DNA of 64,000 nt from Auanema rhodensis. Taxonomy: Eukaryota > Nematoda > Chromadorea > Rhabditida > Rhabditidae. The position numbers were made by a program, and so were the translations under genes. The stretch's first letter is position 1, and every line of letters starts with the position of its first letter. The stretch covers positions 2,666,001 to 2,730,000 of the forward strand of contig OZ059899.1 in the NCBI GenBank assembly GCA_964057225.1. Direction: 5' to 3'. The notes beneath the pieces were generated by a model. It saw nothing but the letters and a program-made list of their open reading frames with translations. It was not told the origin of the DNA and did no database searches. Below, piece after piece: positions 1 to 9,800 of the stretch.

Positions 1-301
1 ACATGGAAACTCAACATACACTAATGCATCATTTTTCAAACGATCATAACTAATTTTTGTATTAAGCGTTTCTCAATGTAGTATAGTGCATTCGATGCGG
101 ATTTTTAAGCTGCGTCGATCTGTGTTATCAGATTTGCGCTAGCTTAAAAAAGCACCGAGATATCAACTGATATAAGTTCACACTTATTTCCTCGATTTTC
201 ACCCTGAAGAATTAATTTTTTCGTTGAATAACATTGTCCATCGTCTTTGCCTTGAAAAACGGAATCTAAAAACATCTACTTTTCGCTAAATTATCTTGAA
301 A

Positions 302-319
302 TTTTTCGAAAAAATTTTT
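302..319. other. TTTTTCGAAAAA palindrome followed by an A6T5 tract
   Basis: Bases 302-313 form a perfect 12-bp palindrome centred on CG, and its right arm runs into AAAAAATTTTT at 309-319. A-tracts of this length are known to stiffen and bend DNA and to affect nucleosome positioning. The motif is kept in all but a few copies: monomer 13 shifts the A/T balance, monomer 24 loses the CG, and monomers 115 and 125 read cgaaaacattttt. Confidence 0.7.
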
Positions 320-340
320 GTCAAAATGTTTTTGGAAGCA

Positions 341-368
341 ATGTTGAGTGTACATGGAAACTCAACAT
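341..368. other. Perfect 8-bp inverted repeat at the monomer boundary (hairpin dyad)
   Basis: ATGTTGAG at 341-348 and CTCAACAT at 361-368 are exact reverse complements separated by a 12-base loop that contains TGTACA. A second, nested option pairs AGTGTA with TACACT slightly further along. The dyad repeats at every monomer junction and is intact in nearly all of them; exceptions are monomers 33 and 84, where the right arm starts ctcgacat, and the left edge of monomer 141, where the loop-proximal base changes (ttgagcgt). It could extrude as a cruciform or be a dyad binding site; the sequence shows only the symmetry. Confidence 0.85.
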
Positions 369-702
369 ACACTAATGCATCATTTTTCAAACGATCATAA
401 CTAATTTTTGTATTAAGCGTTTCTCAATGTAGTATAGTGCATTCGATGCGGATTGTTGAGCTGCGTCGATCTGTGTTATCAGATTTGCGCTAGCTTAAAA
501 ATGCACCGAGATATCAACTGATATGAGTTCACACATATATCCTCGATTTTCACCCTGAAGAATTAATTTTTTCGTTGAATAACATTGTCCATCGTCTTTG
601 CCTTGAAAAAAGGAATCTAAAAACATCTACTTTTTGCTAAATTATTTTGAAATTTTTCGAAAAAATTTTTGTCAAAATGTTTTTGGAAGCAATGTTGAGT
701 GT
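352..702 (+). repeat. W-type monomer, isolated left-hand copy
   Basis: This copy has gattgttgag at 102-111, atatgag..cacatatat across the 9-bp dyad, and aaaaaagg at 255-262. At every site I compared it matches the W-type monomers at 46333, 48088, 55108, 60022 and 60724, which lie 46 kb or more away. The only other left-hand W copy is the diverged one at 1756. Confidence 0.75.
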
Positions 703-803
703 ACATGGAAACTCAACATACACTAATGCATCATTTTTCAAACGATCATAACTAATTTTTGTATTAAGCGTTTCTCAATGTAGTATAGTGCATTCGATGC
801 GGA

Positions 804-852
804 TTTTTAAGCTGCGTCGATCTGTGTTATCAGATTTGCGCTAGCTTAAAAA
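804..852. other. Long imperfect dyad, monomer positions 102-150 (copy in monomer 3)
   Basis: The outer arms TTTTTAAGCT (804-813) and AGCTTAAAAA (843-852) are perfectly complementary over 10 bp. Inside them GCG pairs with CGC, with one unpaired t on the right, and then ATCTG pairs with CAGAT around a 6-base loop, leaving a 3-by-3 internal loop. The outer arms are perfect only in monomers with ttttaag on the left and cttaaaaa on the right (for example 3, 10, 17, 25 and the C type). Monomers with ttttgag or cttgaaaa have one or more mismatches, so the symmetry varies with monomer type. Confidence 0.75.
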
Positions 853-861
853 AGCACCGAG

Positions 862-892
862 ATATCAACTGATATAAGTTCACACTTATATC
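862..892. other. Two overlapping short dyads, monomer positions 160-190 (copy in monomer 3)
   Basis: ATATCA/TGATAT at 862-875 is a 6-bp stem with two central bases (AC). It overlaps GATATAAGT/ACTTATATC at 871-892, a 9-bp stem with a TCAC loop. The two share GATAT, so only one can form at a time. The 9-bp stem is perfect in most monomers. It is damaged in W-type copies (atatgag..catatat), in monomer 1 (cttattt) and in F-type copies (cttataacc), so it is not strictly maintained. Confidence 0.75.
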
Positions 893-3800
893 CTCGATTT
901 TCACCCTGAAGAATTATTTTTTTCGTTGAATAACATTGTCCATCGTCTTCGCCTTGAAAAACGGAATCTAAAAACATCTACTTTTTGCTAAATTATTTTG
1001 AAATTTTTCGAAAAAATTTTTGTCAAAATGTTTTTGGAAGCAATGTTGAGTGTACATGGAAACTCAACATACACTAATGCATCATTTTTCAAACGATCAT
1101 AACTAATTTTTGTATTAAGCGTTTCTCAATGTAGTATAGTGCATTCGATGCGGATTTTTGAGCTGCGTCGATCTGTGTTATCAGATTTGCGCTAGCTTGA
1201 AAATGCACCGAGATATCAACTGATATAAGTTCACACTTATATCCTCGATTTTCACCCTGAAGAATTAATTTTTTCGTTGAATAACATTGTCCATCGTCTT
1301 CGCCTTGAAAAACGGAATCTAAAAACATCTACTTTTTGCTAAATTATTTTGAAATTTTTCGAAAAAATTTTTGTCAAAATGTTTTTGGAAGCAATGTTGA
1401 GTGTACATGGAAACTCAACATACACTAATGCATCATTTTTCAAACGATCATAACTAATTTTTGTATTAAGCGTTTCTCAATGTAGTATAGTGCATTCGAT
1501 GCGGATTTTTGAGCTGCGTCGATCTGTGTTATCAGATTTGCGCTAGCTTGAAAATGCACCGAGATATCAACTGATATAAGTTCACACTTATATCCTCGAT
1601 TTTCACCCTGAAGAATTAATTTTTTCGTTGAATAACATTGTCCATCGTCTTTGCCTTGAAAAACGGAATCTAAAAACATCTACTTTTCGCTAAATTATCT
1701 TGAAATTTTTCGAAAAAATTTTTGTCAAAATGTTTTTGGAAGCAATGTTGAGTGTACATGGAAACTCAACATACACTAATGCATCGTTTTTCAAACGATC
1801 ATAACTAATTTTATTATTAAGCGTTTCTCAATGTAGTATAGTGCATTCGATGCGGATTGTTGAGCTGCGTCGATCTGTGTTATCAGATTTGCGCTAGCTT
1901 AAAAATGCACCGAGATATCAACTGATATGAGTTCACACTTATATCCTCGATTTTCACCCTGAAGAATTAATTTTTTCGTTGAATAACATTGTCCATCGTC
2001 TTTGCCTTGAAAAAAGGAATCTAAAAACATCTACTTTTTGCTAAATTATTCTGAAATTTTTCGAAAAAATTTTTGTCAAAATGTTTTTGGAAGCAATGTT
2101 GAGTGTACATGGAAACTCAACATACACTAATGCATCATTTTTCAAACGATCATAACTAATTTTTGTATTAAGCGTTTCTCAATGTAGTATAGTGCATTCA
2201 ATGCGGATTTTTAAGCTGCGTCGATCTGTGTTATCAGATTTGCGCTAGCTTAAAAAAGCACCGAGATATCAACTGATATAAGTTCACACTTATATCCTCG
2301 ATTTTCACCCTGAAGAATTATTTTTTTCGTTGAATAACATTGTCCATCGTCTTTGCCTTGAAAAACGGAATCTAAAAACATCTACTTTTTGCTAAATTAT
2401 TTTGAAATTTTTCGAAAAAATTTTTGTCAAAATGTTTTTGGAAGCAATGTTGAGTGTACATGGAAACTCAACATACACTAATGCATCATTTTTCAAACGA
2501 TCATAACTAATTTTTGTATTAAGCGTTTCTCAATGTAGTATAGTGCATTCAATGCGGATTTTTAAGCTGCGTCGATCTGTGTTATCAGATTTGCGCTAGC
2601 TTGAAAATGCACCGAGATATCAACTGATATAAGTTCACACTTATATCCTCGATTTTCACCCTGAAGAATTATTTTTTTCGTCGAATAACATTGTCCATCG
2701 TCTTTGCTTTGAAAAACGGAATCTAAAAACATCTACTTTTCGCTAAATTATCTTGAAATTTTTCGAAAAAATTTTTGTCAAAATGTTTTTGGAAGCAATG
2801 TTGAGTGTACATGGAAACTCAACATACACTAATGCATCATTTTTCAAACGATCATAACTAATTTTTGTATTAAGCGTTTCTCAATGTAGTATAGTGCATT
2901 CGATGCGGATTTTTGAGCTGCGTCGATCTGTGTTATCAGATTTGCGCTAGCTTAAAAATGCACCGAGATATCAACTGATATAAGTTCACACTTATATCCT
3001 CGATTTTCACCCTGAAGAATTATTTTTTTCGTTGAATAACATTGTCCATCGTCTTTGCCTTGAAAAACGGAATCTAAAAACATCTACTTTTTGCTAAATT
3101 ATTTTGAAATTTTTCGAAAAAATTTTTGTCAAAATGTTTTTGGAAGCAATGTTGAGTGTACATGGAAACTCAACATACACTAATGCATCATTTTTCAAAC
3201 GATCATAACTAATTTTTGTATTAAGCGTTTCTCAATGTAGTATAGTGCATTCGATGCGGATTTTTAAGCTGCGTCGATCTGTGTTATCAGATTTGCGCTA
3301 GCTTAAAAAAGCACCGAGATATCAACTGATATAAGTTCACACTTATATCCTCGATTTTCACCCTGAAGAATTATTTTTTTCGTTGAATAACATTGTCCAT
3401 CGTCTTTGCCTTGAAAAACGGAATCTAAAAACATCTACTTTTTGCTAAATTATTTTGAAATTTTTCGAAAAAATTTTTGTCAAAATGTTTTTGGAAGCAA
3501 TGTTGAGTGTACATGGAAACTCAACATACACTAATGCATCATTTTTCAAACGATCATAACTAATTTTTGTATTAAGCGTTTCTCAAAGTAGTATAGTGCA
3601 TTCGATGCGGATTTTTGAGCTGCGTCGATCTGTGTTATCAGATTTGAGCTAGCTTGAAAATGCACCGAGATATCAACTGATATAAGTTCACACTTATATC
3701 CTCGATTTTCACCCTGAAGAATTAATTTTTTCGTTGAATAACATTGTCCATCGTCTTTGCCTTGAAAAACGGAATCTAAAAACATCTACTTTTTGCTAAA

Positions 3801-6800
3801 TTATTTTGAAATTTTTCGAAAAAATTTTTGTCAAAATGTTTTTGGAAGCAATGTTGAGTGTACATGGAAACTCAACATACACTAATGCATCATTTTTCAA
3901 ACGATCATAACTAATTTTTGTATTAAGCGTTTCTCAATGTAGTATAGTGCATTCAATGCGGATTTTTAAGCTGCGTCGATCTGTGTTATCAGATTTGCGC
4001 TAGCTTGAAAATGCACCGAGATATCAACTGATATAAGTTCACACTTATATCCTCGATTTTCACCCTGAAGAATTATTTTTTTCGTCGAATAACATTGTCC
4101 ATCGTCTTTGCTTTGAAAAACGGAATCTAAAAACATCTACTTTTCGCTAAATTATCTTGAAATTTTTCGAAAAAATTTTTGTCAAAATGTTTTTGGAAGC
4201 AATGTTGAGTGTACATGGAAACTCAACATACACTAATGCATCATTTTTCAAACGATCATAACTAATTTTTGTATTAAGCGTTTCTCAATGTAGTATAGTG
4301 CATTCGATGCGGATTTTTGAGCTGCGTCGATCTGTGTTATCAGATTTGCGCTAGCTTAAAAAAGCACCGAGATATCAACTGATATAAGTTCACACTTATA
4401 TCCTCGATTTTCACCCTGAAGAATTATTTTTTTCGTTGAATAACATTGTCCATCGTCTTTGCCTTGAAAAACGGAATCTAAAAACATCTACTTTCTGCTA
4501 AATTATTTTGAAATTTTTCGAAAAAAATTTTGTCAAAATGTTTTTGGAAGCAATGTTGAGTGTACATGGAAACTCAACATACACTAATGCATCATTTTTC
4601 AAACGATCATAACTAATTTTTGTATTAAGCGTTTCTCAATGTAGTATAGTGCATTCGATGCGGATTTTTGAGCTGCGTCGATCTGTGTTATCAGATTTGC
4701 GCTAGCTTGAAAATGCACCGAGATATCAACTGATATAAGTTCACACTTATATCCTCGATTTTCACCCTGAAGAATTAATTTTTTCGTTGAATAACATTGT
4801 CCATCGTCTTTGCCTTGAAAAACGGAATCTAAAAACATCTACTTTTCGCTAAATTATCTTGAAATTTTTCGAAAAAATTTTTGTCAAAATGTTTTTGGAA
4901 GCAATGTTGAGTGTACATGGAAACTCAACATACACTAATGCATCATTTTTCAAACGATCATAACTAATTTTTGTATTAAGCGTTTCTCAATGTAGTATAG
5001 TGCATTCGATGCGGATTTTTGAGCTGCGTCGATCTGTGTTATCAGATTTGCGCTAGCTTGAAAATGCACCGAGATATCAACTGATATAAGTTCACACTTA
5101 TATCCTCGATTTTTACCCTGAAGATTTAATTTTTTCGTTGAATAACATTGTCCATCGTCTTTGCTTTGAAAAACGGAATCTAAAAACATCTACTTTTCGC
5201 TAAATTATCTTGAAATTTTTCGAAAAAATTTTTGTCAAAATGTTTTTGGAAGCAATGTTGAGTGTACATGGAAACTCAACATACACTAATGCATCATTTT
5301 TCAAACGATCATAACTAATTTTTGTATTGAGCGTTTCTCAATGTAGTATAGTGCATTCGATGCGGATTTTTGAGCTGCGTCGATCTGTGTTATCAGATTT
5401 GCGCTAGCTTAAAAAAGCACCGAGATATCAACTGATATAAGTTCACACTTATATCCTCGATTTTCACCCTGAAGAATTATTTTTTTCGTTGAATAACATT
5501 GTCCATCGTCTTTGCTTTGAGAAACGGAATCTAAAAACATCTACTTTTTGCTAAATTATTTTGAAATTTTTCGAAAAAATTTTTGTCTAAATGTTTTTGG
5601 AAGCAATGTTGAGTGTACATGGAAACTCAACATACACTAATGCATCATTTTTCAAACGATCATAACTAAATTTTGTATTAAGCGTTTCTCAATGTAGTAT
5701 AGTGCATTCGATGCGGATTTTTAAGCTGCGTCGATCTGTGTTATCAGATTTGCGCTAGCTTAAAAATGCACCGAGATATCAACTGATATAAGTTCACACT
5801 TATATCCTCGATTTTCATCCTGAAGAATTATTTTTTTCGTTGAATAACATTGTCCATCGTCTTCGCCTTGAAAAAAGGAATCTAAAAACATCTACTTTTT
5901 GCTAAATTATTTTGAAATTTTTCGAAAAAATTTTTGTCAAAATGTTTTTGGAAGCAATGTTGAGTGTACATGGAAACTCAACATACACTAATGCATCATT
6001 TTTCAAACGATCATAACTAATTTTTGTATTGAGCGTTTCTCAATGTAGTATAGTGCATTCAATGCGGATTTTTGAGCTGCGTCGATCTGTGTTATCAGAT
6101 TTGCGCTAGCTTAAAAATGCACCGAGATATCAACTGATATAAGTTCACACTTATATCCTCGATTTTCACCCTGAAGAATTATTTTTTTCGTTGAATAACA
6201 TTGTCCATCGTCTTCGCCTTGAAAAAAGGAATCTAAAAACATCTACTTTTTGCTAAATTATTTTGAAATTTTTCGAAAAAATTTTTGTCAAAATGTTTTT
6301 GGAAGCAATGTTGAGTGTACATGGAAACTCAACATACACTAATGCATCATTTTTCAAACGATCATAACTAATTTTTGTATTGAGCGTTTCTCAATGTAGT
6401 ATAGTGCATTCAATGCGGATTTTTGAGCTGCGTCGATCTGTGTTATCAGATTTGCGCTAGCTTAAAAATGCACCGAGATATCAACTGATATAAGTTCACA
6501 CTTATATCCTCGATTTTCACCCTGAAGAATTATTTTTTTCGTTGAATAACATTGTCCATCGTCTTTGCTTTGAAAAACGGAATTTAAAAACATCTACTTT
6601 TTGCTAAATTATTTTGAAATTTTTCGAAAAAATTTTTGTCAAAATGTTTTTGGAAGCAATGTTGAGTGTACATGGAAACTCAACATACACTAATGCATCA
6701 TTTTTCAAACGATCATAACTAATTTTTGTATTGAGCGTTTCTCAATGTAGTATAGTGCATTCGATGCGGATTTTTGAGCTGCGTCGATCTGTGTTATCAG

Positions 6801-9800
6801 ATTTGCGCTAGCTTGAAAATGCACCGAGATATCAACTGATATAAGTTCACACTTATATCCTCGATTTTCACCCTGAAGAATTATTTTTTTCGTTGAATAA
6901 CATTGTCCATCGTCTTTGCTTTGAAAAACGGAATCTAAAAACATCTACTTTTTGCTAAATTATTTTGAAATTTTTCGAAAAAATTTTTGTCAAAATGTTT
7001 TTGGAAGCAATGTTGAGTGTACATGGAAACTCAACATACACTAATGCATCATTTTTCAAACGATCATAACTAATTTTTGTATTGAGCGTTTCTCAATGTA
7101 GTATAGTGCATTCGATGCGGATTTTCGAGCTGCGTCGATCTGTGTTATCAGATTTGCGCTAGCTTAAAAATGCACCGAGATATCAACTGATATAAGTTCA
7201 CACTTATATCCTCGATTTTCATCCTGAAGAATTATTTTTTTCGTTGAATAACATTGTCCATCGTCTTCGCCTTGAAAAAAGGAATCTAAAAACATCTACT
7301 TTTTGCTAAATTATTTTGAAATTTTTCGAAAAAATTTTTGTCAAAATGTTTTTGGAAGCAATGTTGAGTGTACATGGAAACTCAACATACACTAATGCAT
7401 CATTTTTCAAACGATCATAACTAATTTTTGTATTGAGCGTTTCTCAATGTAGTATAGTGCATTCAATGCGGATTTTTGAGCTGCGTCGATCTGTGTTATC
7501 AGATTTGCGCTAGCTTAAAAATGCACCGAGATATCAACTGATATAAGTTCACACTTATATCCTCGATTTTCACCCTGAAGAATTATTTTTTTCGTTGAAT
7601 AACATTGTCCATCGTCTTTGCTTTGAAAAACGGAATCTAAAAACATCTACTTTTTGCTAAATTATTTTGAAATTTTTCGAAAAAATTTTTGTCAAAATGT
7701 TTTTGGAAGCAATGTTGAGTGTACATGGAAACTCAACATACACTAATGCATCATTTTTCAAACGATCATAACTAATTTTTGTATTGAGCGTTTCTCAATG
7801 TAGTATAGTGCATTCGATGCGGATTTTTGAGCTGCGTCGATCTGTGTTATCAGATTTGCGCTAGCTTGAAAATGCACCGAGATATCAACTGATATAAGTT
7901 CACACTTATATCCTCGATTTTCACCCTGAAGAATTATTTTTTTCGTTGAATAACATTGTCCATCGTCTTTGCTTTGAAAAACGGAATCTAAAAACATCTA
8001 CTTTTTGCTAAATTATTTTGAAATTTTTCGAAAAAATTTTTGTCAAAATGTTTTTGGAAGCAATGTTGAGTGTACATGGAAACTCAACATACACTAATGC
8101 ATCATTTTTCAAACGATCATAACTAATTTTTGTATTGAGTGTTTCTCAATGTAGTATAGTGCATTCGATGCGGATTTTTGAGCTGCGTCGATCTGTGTTA
8201 TCAGATTTGCGCTAGCTTAAAAAAGCACCGAGATATCAACTGATATAAGTTCACACTTATATCCTCGATTTTCACCCTGAAGAATTATTTTTTTCGTTGA
8301 ATAACATTGTCCATCGTCTTTGCTTTGAAAAACGGAATCTAAAAACATCTACTTTTTGCTAAATTATTTTGAAATTTTTTGAAAAAATTTTTGTCAAAAT
8401 GTTTTTGGAAGCAATGTTGAGTGTACATGGAAACTCAACATACACTAATGCATCATTTTTCAAACGATCATAACTAAATTTTGTATTAAGCGTTTCTCAA
8501 TGTAGTATAGTGCATTCGATGCGGATTTTTAAGCTGCGTCGATCTGTGTTATCAGATTTGCGCTAGCTTAAAAATGCACCGAGATATCAACTGATATAAG
8601 TTCACACTTATATCCTCGATTTTCACCCTGAAGAATTATTTTTTTCGTTGAATAACATTGTCCATCGTCTTCGCCTTGAAAAAAGGAATCTAAAAACATC
8701 TACTTTTTGCTAAATTATTTTTAAATTTTTCGAAAAAATTTTTGTCAAAATGTTTTTGGAAGCAATGTTGAGTGTACATGGAAACTCAACATACACTAAT
8801 GCATCATTTTTCAAACGATCATAACTAATTTTTGTATTGAGCGTTTCTCAATGTAGTATAGTGCATTCAATGCGGATTTTTGAGCTGCGTCGATCTGTGT
8901 TATCAGATTTGCGCTAGCTTAAAAATGCACCGAGATATCAACTGATATAAGTTCACACTTATATCCTCGATTTTCACCCTGAAGAATTATTTTTTTCGTT
9001 GAATAACATTGTCCATCGTCTTTGCTTTGAAAAACGGAATCTAAAAACATCTACTTTTTGCTAAATTATTTTGAAATTTTTCGAAAAAATTTTTGTCAAA
9101 ATGTTTTTGGAAGCAATGTTGAGTGTACATGGAAACTCAACATACACTAATGCATCATTTTTCAAACGATCATAACTAATTTTTGTATTGAGCGTTTCTC
9201 AATGTAGTATAGTGCATTCGATGCGGATTTTTGAGCTGCGTCGATCTGTGTTATCAGATTTGCGCTAGCTTAAAAAAGCACCGAGATATCAACTGATATA
9301 AGTTCACACTTATATCCTCGATTTTCACCCTGAAGAATTATTTTTTTCGTTGAATAACATTGTCCATCGTCTTTGCTTTGAAAAACGGAATCTAAAAACA
9401 TCTACTTTTTGCTAAATTATTTTGAAATTTTTCGAAAAAATTTTTGTCAAAATGTTTTTGGAAGCAATGTTGAGTGTACATGGAAACTCAACATACACTA
9501 ATGCATCATTTTTCAAACGATCATAACTAATTTTTGTATTAAGCGTTTCTTAATGTAGTATAGTGCATTCGATGCGGATTTTTGAGCTGCGTCGATCTGT
9601 GTTATCAGATTTGCGCTAGCTTGAAAATGCACCGAGATATCAACTGATATAAGTTCACACTTATATCTTCGATTTTCACCCTGAAGAATTAATTTTTTCG
9701 TTGAATAACATTGTCCATCGTCTTTGCCTTGAAAAACGGAATCTAAAAACATCTACTTTTCGCTAAATTATCTTGAAATTTTTCGAAAAAATTTTTGTCA

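Larger units (their letters stand above)
301..391. other. Conserved 91-bp block spanning the monomer boundary (first instance)
   Basis: Monomer positions 301-351 plus 1-40 of the next copy are almost invariant through the array. I found only about seven independent changes here (monomers 6, 13, 16, 24, 33/84, 115/125 and 141), against roughly seventy variable changes in the other 260 bp. The block holds the palindrome at 302-313, an A6T5 tract, and the boundary hairpin. Uneven conservation inside a satellite unit is known from families in which the conserved part binds a protein, as with the CENP-B box of alpha satellite; no such protein is implied by this sequence alone. The next instance is 652-742, and so on every 351 bp. 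Confidence 0.75.
1..4212 (+). repeat. Left segment, monomers 1-12, mixed types
   Basis: Twelve monomers without a clear higher-order period. Monomers 8 (2458) and 12 (3862) share the rare combination ttcaatg, ttttaag, cttgaaaatgc, cgtcgaat and tttgctt, which suggests a 4-monomer (1404-bp) exchange. Monomers 2 and 6 are W-type (gattgttgag, atatgag), a type not seen again until 46333. Monomer 6 is the most diverged copy in the segment, with gcatcgttttt, tttattatt and tattctg. Monomer 11 has private changes at ctcaaag and tttgagct. Confidence 0.7.

Noticed and set aside
219-237. CENP-B box-like motif (tttcgttgaataaca)
   Set aside because: It has TTCG, four bases and A in the right places, but the required CGGG half is absent. 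The cgg at 260-262 has no TTCG at the right distance. The position also varies between monomers (cgatg, cgtcg), unlike a maintained binding site.
1-351. 351-bp unit as a dimer of two related half-units of about 175 bp
   Set aside because: Comparing the two halves by eye gave only short scattered matches such as caatgt and acattg, with no aligned similarity. A self-alignment could still detect very old duplication.
341-360. Rho-independent terminator from the boundary hairpin
   Set aside because: The stem is short and AT-balanced and is not followed by a T run in the right place, and the setting is a eukaryotic-type satellite rather than a bacterial operon.
1089-1328. 79-aa minus-strand ORF, and its 47 other copies at the same unit position, as protein-coding genes
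   Set aside because: It lies wholly inside a satellite monomer, is closed by common substitutions in about three quarters of copies, shows no recognised domain, and its start lies in ordinary repeat sequence with no regulatory context that I can see.
4501-4550. Possible one-base indel in the A/T tract of monomer 13 (cgaaaaaaattttg)
   Set aside because: The tract has one more a and one fewer t, so it is a t-to-a substitution; the next monomer remains in phase.
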